This document shows, in pieces, positions 6,875 through 15,668 of a stretch of DNA of 15,668 bases. Position 1 is the first letter of the stretch. Every line of letters begins with the position of its first letter. Below the pieces are notes generated by a model, which worked only from the letters and a program-made list of their open reading frames with translations, was not told the DNA's origin and ran no database searches. A program made the translations under genes and the position numbers. This stretch comes from an uncultured Clostridia bacterium (GTDB taxonomy: Bacteria; Bacillota; Clostridia; RGIG6154): assembly GCA_934446135.1 (NCBI GenBank), contig CAKSDT010000035.1, positions 1 to 15,668 of the forward strand, read 5' to 3'.

Positions 6875-8215
6875 ATGACACAGGACGACCTTATTTTAAA
6901 AGATATAAAAGAATATATTAAAAATTCGGGAAGAATTCTTGAAGTTCAGTACAACACCTGGATTACGGCTATAGAAAAGGCAAAATTCGGCAGAACCGTT
7001 GTGTTTTTATGGGTTCCCAATTCTATTGCCAAAAATTCGATAGAAGAAAGATACAAAGACCTTATTGAGGACGCGATTTATCAGAGAACAAGAAAAGAAT
7101 ACAAAATCGTTGTTCTTTTAAGGGGAGATACCGAGCCGCCCGAGGAGGACCCCGAATTTAAAGGCGACCTTCACAGAATTGTCAAGGACGATTCGGGACT
7201 TTTGAATTCAAAATACACATTTGACAATTTTATTGTAGGAAATTCAAACAGATTTGCACATGCCTATGCCCTGTCTGTTGCAGAGTCGCCGGGAGGACAG
7301 AACAATCATTACAATCCTTTGTTTTTGTACGGCGGTCCGGGGCTGGGAAAGACTCATCTTTGCCACGCTATCGGAAATTTTGTTAAGCAGAACAGTCCGG
7401 GTGCGAGGGTTTTGTTTGTGTCATCCGAAAAATACACGAACGAATTTATTGCGTCGCTCAGCAACAAAACTACTTTAAAATTCCGTGACAAATACAGAAG
7501 TGCGGATATTTTGATTATTGACGATATTCAGTTTATTGCCGGAAAAGAATCTACGATTGAAGAATTTTTCCACACATTTAACGAACTTTATGAAAACGGA
7601 AAGCAGATTGTTTTAGCGTCGGACAGACCGCCTAAAGAGATAAATATAGAAGAAAGAATCAAGAGCCGTTTTGAGGCAGGTCTTTTGTGCGACATTACGC
7701 CGCCCGATTTTGAAACAAGGATTGCAATTTTAAAATCCAAGGCAAGTTCTATGGGAATTTCGTTTTCTGATGATGTTTACAGTTACATTGCCGACAACAT
7801 AAAATCCAATGTAAGAAAACTTGAAGGTGCTTTGCTTAAGATTTCGGCTTACAAATCTTTAAATCAGGGCGAACTTGACGAAGAAACCGTGGGAAAAGTT
7901 TTGAATGATTTTGTTGTGTCGGATGAAAACAACAAAATTACTTTCGGTATGGTTATTAATGCCGTTACGAGTTATTTTCATATTTCAAAGGAAGAACTTT
8001 TGGGCGACAGCAGAAGAAAAGAAATCGCAAACATCAGGCAGATTTGCATGTATTTATGCACATTTGTAAAGGGTTCCAATTCTTCTTCAATAGGAAGGGA
8101 ATTAAACCGCGACCGTTCGACTGTTGTTTATGCCATAAACAAAATCAGCCACGACATAAAGTATGACGAAGAAATCCGTGCAACCGTGGAAGATGTTAAA
8201 AAGTCTATAATTTAG
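6875..8215 (+). CDS. dnaA: Chromosomal replication initiator protein DnaA
   Basis: DnaA binds 9-mer boxes at oriC, oligomerises with ATP, melts the duplex and recruits the helicase. The 446 residues show domain I (1-80, with the YNTWI helix), a short linker, the AAA+ domain III (about 113-340) with Walker A GGPGLGKT (153-160), Walker B ILIIDD (212-217), sensor I ASDRPP (248-253) and the Arg-finger segment RIKSRFEAGL (261-270), and the DNA-binding domain IV (about 350-446). Oddities: FEAGL replaces the usual FEWGL, and the family signature in domain IV reads IGRELNRDRSTVVYA (406-420) where most bacteria have a GGRDHTTV core, so the histidine is arginine, the first threonine is serine and the loop is one residue shorter. 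Identity as DnaA is beyond doubt, and the origin-like region and dnaN follow directly. Confidence 0.98.
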   Translation: MTQDDLILKDIKEYIKNSGRILEVQYNTWITAIEKAKFGRTVVFLWVPNSIAKNSIEERYKDLIEDAIYQRTRKEYKIVVLLRGDTEPPEEDPEFKGDLHRIVKDDSGLLNSKYTFDNFIVGNSNRFAHAYALSVAESPGGQNNHYNPLFLYGGPGLGKTHLCHAIGNFVKQNSPGARVLFVSSEKYTNEFIASLSNKTTLKFRDKYRSADILIIDDIQFIAGKESTIEEFFHTFNELYENGKQIVLASDRPPKEINIEERIKSRFEAGLLCDITPPDFETRIAILKSKASSMGISFSDDVYSYIADNIKSNVRKLEGALLKISAYKSLNQGELDEETVGKVLNDFVVSDENNKITFGMVINAVTSYFHISKEELLGDSRRKEIANIRQICMYLCTFVKGSNSSSIGRELNRDRSTVVYAINKISHDIKYDEEIRATVEDVKKSII

Positions 8216-8434
8216 TGTTGATAAGAGGATAACCTAAATGGCTTTATATCGGTATTTGTCATAATTTGGAAAATGGATTTATATAAGGTTTTAAGCCGTT
8301 TAAGAGGCTTATCCATAAAGTTATTAACACTTACAGGGATAAATTTTATAAGTTATAAGTTATTAAATATTTAATTAAAGTTTTAACCGTTTTTATAAAC
8401 AGTGTTTTTGGCTCTGCAAAGGCAAAAAATCAAG

Positions 8435-8500
8435 TTATCAACACTTTAAGCGGTATTACTGATACTAAGTACTGTATATTAAATACATATATATATTTGT
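8435..8500 (+). other. Probable DNA unwinding element with last DnaA box
   Basis: A box TTATCAACA (8435-8443) abuts CTTTAAGCGG and then triplets TTA CTG ATA CTA, whose complement reads AAT, GAC, TAT, GAT in the 3'-5' direction. Two of the four triplets agree with the DnaA-trio consensus 3'-(G/A)A(T/A). AT-only DNA such as ATACATATATATATTTG follows. The assignment is by analogy with Bacillus subtilis. Confidence 0.5.
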
Positions 8501-8519
8501 TTTCGGGTTTTTAAACTTT

Positions 8520-8525
8520 GGGAGG
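8520..8525 (+). promoter_or_regulatory. Ribosome binding site that fixes the dnaN start
   Basis: GGGAGG lies ten bases before the ATG at 8536. The in-frame TTG at 8518 would place this Shine-Dalgarno site inside the coding region and would have no site of its own, so the ATG is preferred. Confidence 0.85.
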
Positions 8526-8535
8526 AAGAAGTAAG

Positions 8536-9645
8536 ATGAAATTTAAATGTAAGAGAGCAGATATTCTTTCTGCAATACAGAAAGCGGAAAAAGCAGTTAT
8601 TGCAAAATCTTCAATTCCTGTTATGGAAGGTATGCTTATTGATATTTTAAGAAACGGCGTTATTATAACGGGAAACGATTTGGAAATTGCTATAGAGGCT
8701 TATTTTGACGCAGAAGTTATTTCAACCGGAAGAATTGTATTAAACGCAAGAATGTTTTCTGATATTATAAGAAAAACAGGCGGAGAAGAAGTTTTGTTTG
8801 AAGCCGGAGATAAAATGAATGTTAAAATCACATCGGGTCTTTCTGTTTTTGAAATTTCGGGTCTTGACCCGTTGGAATTTCCAAACACTGCCGATTTTGA
8901 GTTGGGCAGAAAGATTACTATAGGCTGTCTTGTTTTAAAACAGATGATAAGGCAGACTTATTTTGCTGCTTCTAAAACAGATTTCAGGCAGGTTCTTACC
9001 GGCGAACTTTTCAAAGTAGGCCCTGACGGAGTTTTAACTGTTGTTGCCCTTGACGGACACCGTCTTGCAATGAGAAAAGAGAAACTTGTTTCTTTTGAAC
9101 CTGTTGACGATTTTATTCTTCCTTTCAACACATTAAACGAACTTTTAAAGATTGTGGGAGATGAAGGAAACATTGACATTTACCCGTCCGGCAAATATAT
9201 TATGTTTGAATTTGACAACTGCAAGATTTTTTCGAGGACGATACACGGTCAGTATGTTGATTACAACAAGATAATTTCTGTTGAAAGTCCTATGAAACTT
9301 AAAGCAAACATAAGGAAAATGAAAGGCACTTTTGAAAGAGTTTCTCCTATTATATACACAGAAACTGTTAAAAGCCCTGTTAAAATTAATATTTTGGAAG
9401 ATAAAATTGTTATTGACTGCACAACTGTTACCGGAAAAGTGCACGATGAAGCACCTATTGAAAAACTTTACGGTGAAAATTTAGAAATCGGTTTTACAAA
9501 TCAGTATCTTTTGGACGCACTTTCGGCGTGTGATGACGATGAGGCTTATCTTGAATTTGCAACTCCTTTATCGCCTATGGTTATAACTCCCTTGGAGGGC
9601 GACCGTTATTTATACATTATTCTCCCGGTAAGGCTTAAAAAATGA
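8536..9645 (+). CDS. dnaN: DNA polymerase III subunit beta (sliding clamp)
   Basis: The clamp forms a ring around DNA and tethers the replicative polymerase and repair enzymes. From the ATG at 8536 the product has 369 residues, close to the usual 365-380, consisting of three repeated clamp domains of about 120 residues. Landmarks are the start MKFKCKRADILSAIQKAEKAV, the VVALDGHRLAM block in domain 2 typical of DnaN, SGKYIMFEFDNCKIFSRTIHGQYVDYNKII at the entry to domain 3 (in parts), and the C-terminal YLYIILPVRL, equivalent to the usual LPMRL-type end. The first N-terminal domain SIPVMEGMLIDI also fits. Its stop overlaps the next start (ATGA), indicating translational coupling. A promoter within the origin region was not identified with confidence. 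Confidence 0.97.
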   Translation: MKFKCKRADILSAIQKAEKAVIAKSSIPVMEGMLIDILRNGVIITGNDLEIAIEAYFDAEVISTGRIVLNARMFSDIIRKTGGEEVLFEAGDKMNVKITSGLSVFEISGLDPLEFPNTADFELGRKITIGCLVLKQMIRQTYFAASKTDFRQVLTGELFKVGPDGVLTVVALDGHRLAMRKEKLVSFEPVDDFILPFNTLNELLKIVGDEGNIDIYPSGKYIMFEFDNCKIFSRTIHGQYVDYNKIISVESPMKLKANIRKMKGTFERVSPIIYTETVKSPVKINILEDKIVIDCTTVTGKVHDEAPIEKLYGENLEIGFTNQYLLDALSACDDDEAYLEFATPLSPMVITPLEGDRYLYIILPVRLKK

Positions 9646-9917
9646 GTTATTTGAATTTAGGAAACGATATTGTTTTGGACGAAAATGACATAATTGCGGT
9701 TTTTGATACCGACAACATTACATCGACAAAAAGGGGCGGAGAATACTTACTTCGTGCCGAAAAAAACGGAAATGTTATAAATTCCTGCAAAAATTCTTTC
9801 CCGAGGAGTTTTATTGTTGTATGTTCAAAAGAAAAAGATGAGGAAATTGTTTATCTTTCAAACATATCTGTTACGACTATATTAAAGAGCATAAGAAAAG
9901 GCGGTTTTTTGGATTAA
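9642..9917 (+). CDS. RemB/DUF370-like small protein
   Basis: The 91-residue product resembles the extracellular-matrix regulator family RemA/RemB (DUF370): an opening YLNLGNDIVLDENDIIAVFD matches the family's short beta-rich start (Y-hLG-x-h-h-x-x-x-DIhAIhD). The central SFIVVCSKEKDEEIVYLSNISVTTILKSI matches the typical ending with a SPISS-like segment followed by a short helix. In Bacillus subtilis remB (yaaB) sits between recF and gyrB; here the gene lies between dnaN and recF. It overlaps dnaN by four bases (ATGA) and recF by one base (TAATG). RemA binds DNA as an oligomer and RemB is a poorly understood paralog, so a DNA-binding or regulatory role is only suggested. The small S4-domain protein YaaA, usual at this place in Bacillus, is absent. 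Confidence 0.7.
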   Translation: MSYLNLGNDIVLDENDIIAVFDTDNITSTKRGGEYLLRAEKNGNVINSCKNSFPRSFIVVCSKEKDEEIVYLSNISVTTILKSIRKGGFLD

Positions 9918-11011
9918 TGCTTGTTAAAAATCTCAAACTTACAAATTTCAGAAATTATGAGAGTTTAGACCTTGATTTTTCACCCGGAGTTAATTTGATT
10001 TACGGCAAAAACGGACAGGGAAAGACCAATATTGCCGAGGCGGTTTATATGTTTGCCGTTGCAAAAAGCCACAGGGTTTTAAAAGACAGGGAACTTATAA
10101 AATACGATTCGGATTTTGCTGTTTCGGAAATGGTATTTTCTGATTTTAACAGGGAATACAAGGGGAAATTCAATCTTTTCCGAGACAGAAAAAGAGAAAT
10201 TTTTTTAAACGACATAAGGTGCACCAAAAATTCCGAACTTATTGGAAAATTCAACGCAGTTATGTTTTCTCCCGAGGATTTTACCATCATAAAAAACGGG
10301 CCGTCCGAAAGGCGGAGATTTACAGATATTGCGATTTCTCAGGTTAAACCCAGTTATTTTTTAAGGCTTGTTGAATATCAGAAAGTATTAAAACTCAAAA
10401 ACAAGATTTTGAAAGAAGACCCTGAAAGTTACAGCGGTATGCTTGATATTTATGACGATTTACTGGCTGAAAACGCTGCACATATCATATTTTTCAGAAA
10501 AAAGTTTTATGATTATGCTTTGTCTGTCTGCCAGGATTTTCACAGGGAAATAACTCTTACTTTGGATAAATTTGAAATAAGGTACGACTCCTGCATAAGA
10601 CCCAGCACAAACATTAACAAAATGACTGAGGAAATAAGAAAAAATTTGGAGAAAAACAGAAAAAGGGACATTTATGAAAGAGTTTCTGTTTTCGGTCCTC
10701 ACAGGGAAGATGTTTCATTTAAAATAAACGGCAACAAAGTAAAAGAATTTGCCTCACAGGGGCAGCAAAGAACTGTTATTTTGATTATGAAACTTATTCA
10801 GGCCGATTACATTAAAAATATCACGGGCGAATACCCGGTTCTTATATTAGACGATGTTTTGTCAGAACTTGACAAGGACAGAAGAAAATACATTTTAAAC
10901 GGTATTAAAGACAAACAAGTTATTATTACCGCAACAGATAAGGGAAGTTTTTCAAGAAGAAAGGACACTTTTCTTATCCATATTGATAATGCAAAGATTA
11001 TAAAAGATTAA
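9917..11011 (+). CDS. recF: DNA replication and repair protein RecF
   Basis: RecF is an SMC-like ATPase that helps load RecA at single-strand gaps together with RecO and RecR. The 364 residues show the N-terminal FRNYESLDLDF block (11-21), Walker A GKNGQGKTN (30-38), the RecF segment FSPEDFTIIKNGPSERRRFTD (117-137, in parts), the ABC-type signature SQGQQR (280-285), Walker B PVLILDD (307-313) and the D-loop SELD (316-319). The length is normal. The ATG overlaps the upstream stop (TAATG), with AAAAGGCGG at 9896-9904 further upstream than ideal, so translation probably depends on coupling. gyrB starts 30 bases later. All key motifs are intact. Confidence 0.97.
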   Translation: MLVKNLKLTNFRNYESLDLDFSPGVNLIYGKNGQGKTNIAEAVYMFAVAKSHRVLKDRELIKYDSDFAVSEMVFSDFNREYKGKFNLFRDRKREIFLNDIRCTKNSELIGKFNAVMFSPEDFTIIKNGPSERRRFTDIAISQVKPSYFLRLVEYQKVLKLKNKILKEDPESYSGMLDIYDDLLAENAAHIIFFRKKFYDYALSVCQDFHREITLTLDKFEIRYDSCIRPSTNINKMTEEIRKNLEKNRKRDIYERVSVFGPHREDVSFKINGNKVKEFASQGQQRTVILIMKLIQADYIKNITGEYPVLILDDVLSELDKDRRKYILNGIKDKQVIITATDKGSFSRRKDTFLIHIDNAKIIKD

Positions 11012-11023
11012 CTTTTAAAATAG

Positions 11024-12958
<1,935 letters not shown>

Positions 12959-12960
12959 AA

Positions 12961-12976
12961 TGTTCTATGTGGAACA
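12961..12976. promoter_or_regulatory. parS-like near-palindrome, copy 1, in the gyrB-gyrA gap
   Basis: TGTTCTATGTGGAACA differs from the Bacillus parS 16-mer TGTTCCACGTGAAACA at three positions, and its right half is exactly complementary to TGTTCCAC. It starts two bases after the gyrB stop codon. An identical copy begins 37 bases later, and the identity extends to about 22 bases with flanks. Confidence 0.55.
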
Positions 12977-12997
12977 ATTTGATTTAAAAATATGAAA

Positions 12998-13013
12998 TGT
13001 TCTATGTGGAACA
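12998..13013. promoter_or_regulatory. parS-like near-palindrome, copy 2, in the gyrB-gyrA gap
   Basis: This is the same 16-mer TGTTCTATGTGGAACA, 37 bases from the first (about three and a half helical turns), ending 26 bases before the gyrA ATG. ParB partition sites cluster near origins, which fits; an operator for gyrase control is the main alternative. Confidence 0.55.
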
Positions 13014-13039
13014 ATTAATTGATAACGGATGTGAAGAAT

Positions 13040-15520
13040 ATGATTAAAAACGACAAAGAATTTCACGACAGCAATTTTCTGGAAAATCTTGAAAATCAGA
13101 CTATTGTTGATGTTGATATAGAAAAAAGAATGAAAGAGGCTTTTATCGACTATTCTATGTCGGTTATTATAAGCAGAGCCCTGCCTGATGTAAGGGACGG
13201 TTTAAAGCCTGTTCACAGAAGAATTCTTTATGCTATGTATGAAGAACATCTGACTTCTGACAAGCCTTTCTTTAAATCTGCTACCACAGTAGGTAATGTT
13301 ATAGGTAGGTATCACCCTCACGGTGACGCTTCGGCTTATGACGCTTTGGTAAGAATGGCACAGGATTTTTCGTTAAGATATCCTTTGGTTGAAGGTCACG
13401 GCAACTTCGGTTCGATAGACGGCGACCCGCCGGCTGCTTACCGTTACACAGAAGCCAGAATGAGCAAAATTTCAAACGAACTTTTATCGGATATTGACAA
13501 AGACACAGTTGATTTTGTTCCTAACTTTGATGAAAAGAGAAAAGAACCTGTTGTACTTCCTACAAGAGTGCCTGTTTTGCTTGTAAACGGCTGTTCGGGC
13601 ATTGCGGTTGGTATGGCAACAAACATTCCGTCGCACAATTTAAGGGAAGTTATAAATGCTGCCATTGCACAGATTGACAACCCCGACATCACTGTTGACG
13701 AACTTATGGAATATGTTAAAGGTCCTGATTTTCCGACCGGTGCCGAAATTATGGGAAGAAGCGGCATAAGGCAGGCTTATGAAACGGGAAGAGGAAGAAT
13801 TGTTATCCGTTCAAAGACTGAAATTATTGAAAGTGCAAACGACAGATATTCTATAGTAGTAACAGAAATTCCGTATCAGGTAAACAAGTCTGTTTTGGTT
13901 AAATCTATTGCAGACCTTGTAAAAGACAAGAGAGTTGAAGGAATTTCGGACATAAGGGACTTATCTTCGCAAAGACACGGCATTAAAATACTTATAGACC
14001 TTAAAAGGGATGCAAATCCGCAGGTTGTTTTGAACCATTTATTCAAGTTTACAAGGCTTCAGGACAGTTTTTCAATCAATATGCTTGCGATTGAAGACGG
14101 CAGACCTAAAGTTATGAACTTAAAGTCAATACTTGACAGTTATATCAATTTCCAGGAAGAAATCGTTACAAGAAGAACAAAGTTCGACCTTAACAAAGCG
14201 TTGGCAAGAATGCACATTTTAGAGGGTTTAAGAATTGCCATTGCAAATATTGACGAAGTTATAAGCATTATAAGAAATTCTTACGACAATGCAAAAGAAA
14301 GACTTATCGAAAGATTCGGATTTTCTGATATTCAGGCACAAAGTGTTTTGGATATGCGTCTTATTCAGTTACAAAAGTTAAACGGCGAGAAGATTAATGA
14401 AGAATATGAAGCATTAAAGGCTAAAACTGACGAATACAAAGAAATTTTGTCAGACAGAAACAAACTTTTGGAACTTATCAAAACAGAAATCAAAGAAATT
14501 GCCGACAAATACGGCGATGACAGAAGAACTTCAATCGAGGCTGCAATCGACGATGTTGATTTTGAAGACCTCATTGCAGAAGAAGATGTTGTTGTAACTC
14601 TTACCCATTTCGGATATGTTAAAAGACTTACAACCGACACATACAGAAGCCAAAGAAGGGGCGGAAGGGGAGTTTCGGGACTTTCGACAAGGGAAGAAGA
14701 CTTTGTTGAAAAGATATTTACCTGTTCAACCCACGATTATGTCTTATTCTTTACGACTTTCGGAAGACTGCACAAATTAAAATGCTATCAGATTCCCGAA
14801 GGTTCAAGGCACGCAAAGGGAAGTGCTATTGTAAATCTTCTTCAGCTTGAAAAAGATGAAAAAGTATCTGCAGTAATTCCTTTAAAAGAATTTACTCCCG
14901 ATACATTTCTTACAATGGTTACCAAAAAAGGTCTTATCAAAAAGACTGCTACAGACGAGTACAACACCAACAGAAAAGGCGGTCTTAACGCAATTTCTCT
15001 TAACGAAGATGACGAACTCATAAATGTTAAACTTACAACAGGTGAGAGCGAAGTATTTGTTATAACAAGAAACGGAAAATCAATAAGATTTAAAGAAACT
15101 GATGTAAGGCCGATGGGAAGAACTGCTCACGGCGTCCGTGCAATCGACCTTGCAGAGGGCGATTATGTGGTAGGTTCTGCCATTGTTTCGGGTGATGCGG
15201 ACTTACTTGTTATCACCGAAAACGGACTCGGAAAACTTTCAAACATTTCTGAATACAAAGTTCAGTCCCGTGCCGGAAAGGGCATTAAAACCTACAAAAT
15301 CACCGAAAAATCGGGACTTGTGGCAGGCGGCGAATGTGTAAATGCCGACCAGGATGTCCTGATGATTACTTCAAAAGGCACTGTGATAAGGACTGCCGTT
15401 TCGGGCATAAGCAAGATGGGAAGAGCAACTCAGGGTGTTATGCTTATGAGGATGTCGGACGAGGAAGAAAAGATAGTGTCAATAGCGCCCGCCGAGCACG
15501 AAGACGAAGAAGACTTGTAA
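13040..15520 (+). CDS. gyrA: DNA gyrase subunit A
   Basis: GyrA breaks and rejoins DNA through an active-site tyrosine and wraps DNA with its C-terminal beta-pinwheel. From the ATG at 13040 it has 826 residues. The winged-helix domain shows [22 protein letters not shown] (45-66, in parts), [10 protein letters not shown] (92-101) and AAYRYTEAR (132-140) with catalytic Tyr136. The GyrA box QRRGGRG (538-544) and an acidic C-terminal tail (EHEDEEDL) are intact. In the quinolone-contact region Ala97 stands where E. coli has Ser83, while Asp101 matches Asp87. The ATG is preferred because GGATGTGA (13027-13034) nearly equals GGAGGTGA at five-base spacing; the in-frame TTG at 13019 would add seven residues and lacks such a site. 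The long N-terminal extension (about 14 residues more than E. coli) has no family motif. A strong terminator follows. Confidence 0.97.
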   Translation: MIKNDKEFHDSNFLENLENQTIVDVDIEKRMKEAFIDYSMSVIISRALPDVRDGLKPVHRRILYAMYEEHLTSDKPFFKSATTVGNVIGRYHPHGDASAYDALVRMAQDFSLRYPLVEGHGNFGSIDGDPPAAYRYTEARMSKISNELLSDIDKDTVDFVPNFDEKRKEPVVLPTRVPVLLVNGCSGIAVGMATNIPSHNLREVINAAIAQIDNPDITVDELMEYVKGPDFPTGAEIMGRSGIRQAYETGRGRIVIRSKTEIIESANDRYSIVVTEIPYQVNKSVLVKSIADLVKDKRVEGISDIRDLSSQRHGIKILIDLKRDANPQVVLNHLFKFTRLQDSFSINMLAIEDGRPKVMNLKSILDSYINFQEEIVTRRTKFDLNKALARMHILEGLRIAIANIDEVISIIRNSYDNAKERLIERFGFSDIQAQSVLDMRLIQLQKLNGEKINEEYEALKAKTDEYKEILSDRNKLLELIKTEIKEIADKYGDDRRTSIEAAIDDVDFEDLIAEEDVVVTLTHFGYVKRLTTDTYRSQRRGGRGVSGLSTREEDFVEKIFTCSTHDYVLFFTTFGRLHKLKCYQIPEGSRHAKGSAIVNLLQLEKDEKVSAVIPLKEFTPDTFLTMVTKKGLIKKTATDEYNTNRKGGLNAISLNEDDELINVKLTTGESEVFVITRNGKSIRFKETDVRPMGRTAHGVRAIDLAEGDYVVGSAIVSGDADLLVITENGLGKLSNISEYKVQSRAGKGIKTYKITEKSGLVAGGECVNADQDVLMITSKGTVIRTAVSGISKMGRATQGVMLMRMSDEEEKIVSIAPAEHEDEEDL

Positions 15521-15585
15521 ATTATGCTCCAGACCATTTGGTGACAAAATAATTTATAGAAAAGAACTTAATGAAACAACCCGTT
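15518..15585 (+). repeat. Right copy of window-end inverted repeat, 3' of gyrA
   Basis: This stretch begins at the gyrA stop codon and corresponds, inverted, to bases 1-67. Inside it TAAATTAT (15518-15525) and ATAATTTA (15549-15556) are complementary. Its end forms the left arm of the gyrA terminator. It is non-coding on both strands as far as I can see. Confidence 0.85.
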
Positions 15586-15625
15586 ATAGATGTAACGGGT
15601 TGTTTTTTATAAAATGTCACCAAAT
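15536..15625. repeat. 90-bp imperfect palindrome containing a terminator
   Basis: ATTTGGTGACA at 15536-15546 is the exact reverse complement of TGTCACCAAAT at 15615-15625, and the terminator stem sits between them. The halves between the arms are only loosely complementary. The outer arm also occurs at 39-49 at the window start. It has the shape of a small palindromic repeat element, but no transposase or target duplication is seen. Confidence 0.6.
15574..15608 (+). terminator. Rho-independent terminator of the gyrase genes
   Basis: AAACAACCCGTTA (15574-15586) pairs perfectly over 13 bases with TAACGGGTTGTTT (15593-15605) around the loop TAGATG, followed by T to 15608. The stem is A-rich on its left side, so it may also terminate transcripts arriving from the right. 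Confidence 0.95.
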
Positions 15626-15668
15626 TTTGAACAAATCTCACCTCTCGAGCGTCGGAACAAGCGTACGC

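Larger units (their letters stand above)
8216..8535. other. Probable chromosomal replication origin (oriC)
   Basis: This 320-base gap between dnaA and dnaN holds no gene. DnaA-box-like sites are TTATCAACA (complement of 8216-8224), TTATCCATA (8309-8317), TTATTAACA (8321-8329), TTATAAACA (8393-8401) and TTATCAACA (8435-8443). The last box is followed by a small GC-rich patch (GCGG, 8450-8453), a tract TTACTGATACTA that partly fits DnaA-trio spacing, and an AT-rich stretch to about 8500 suited to unwinding. The order matches the box/GC/trio/AT layout described at Bacillus-type origins. Location beside dnaA plus box clustering support oriC; strand-composition skew was not computed. Confidence 0.8.

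Noticed and set aside
8225..8233. Extra DnaA box on the minus strand (GGATAA context)
   Set aside because: Only the TTATCC half matches; the last three positions do not, as with a similar site near 8335.
8518..8535. TTG start for dnaN adding six residues
   Set aside because: The Shine-Dalgarno GGGAGG (8520-8525) would then be inside the gene; ATG at 8536 is correctly spaced and begins the normal DnaN N-terminus.
13019..13039. TTG start for gyrA adding seven residues
   Set aside because: No good ribosome site precedes it, while GGATGTGA stands at good spacing before the ATG at 13040.
15334..15552. 72-codon open frame across the end of gyrA
   Set aside because: It lies in another frame of gyrA, has arginine/cysteine-rich content typical of a frame shadow, and runs into the repeat without its own ribosome site.

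Overview
The window looks like chromosomal DNA around the replication origin of a low-GC Bacillota, most likely a member of the Clostridia. The reasons are the dnaA-dnaN-remB-like-recF-gyrB-gyrA order, AT-rich DNA with purine-rich Shine-Dalgarno sites, a single-chain glycyl-tRNA synthetase, a probable pyrophosphate-type phosphofructokinase, and a NifU-like/GGGtGRT gene pair. Genus cannot be read from the sequence. No CRISPR array, tRNA, rRNA, prophage or intact insertion sequence was seen.

Layout. Bases 1-67 are one copy of a repeat that recurs inverted at 15518-15585. A leftward glyQS (78-1469) is divided by two back-to-back promoters from a rightward pair (1634-3349) encoding a NifU-N-like Fe-S scaffold protein and a GGGtGRT protein. 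That pair ends in a 36-bp perfect palindrome serving as terminator, followed by an odd array of seven T-tracts (3403-3493). A leftward DUF4380-like gene (3610-4539) is divergent from a rightward two-gene unit (4645-6690): a phosphofructokinase with pyrophosphate-type active-site residues, and a single-pass membrane protein resembling YycI. A terminator and a textbook promoter then lead into dnaA (6875-8215).

The dnaA-dnaN gap (8216-8535) is the probable oriC. It holds several DnaA-box-like 9-mers, a GC-rich patch, a trio-like tract and an AT-rich stretch in the order seen at Bacillus-type unwinding elements. dnaN, a RemB/DUF370-like gene and recF are translationally coupled by ATGA and TAATG overlaps; gyrB and gyrA follow. 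The 60-base gyrB-gyrA gap carries two identical 16-bp near-palindromes resembling ParB-binding parS sites. gyrA ends in a strong terminator embedded in a 90-bp imperfect palindrome that is part of the window-end repeat.

How the genes work together: DnaA opens oriC, DnaN is the polymerase clamp, RecF handles gaps at stalled forks, and gyrase removes the supercoils ahead of forks. The most notable deviations are a changed DNA-recognition motif in DnaA, alanine at the quinolone-contact serine position of GyrA, tryptophan at the matching GyrB contact position, the parS-like pair inside the gyrase operon, and the shared 3'-flanking repeat of glyQS and gyrA.
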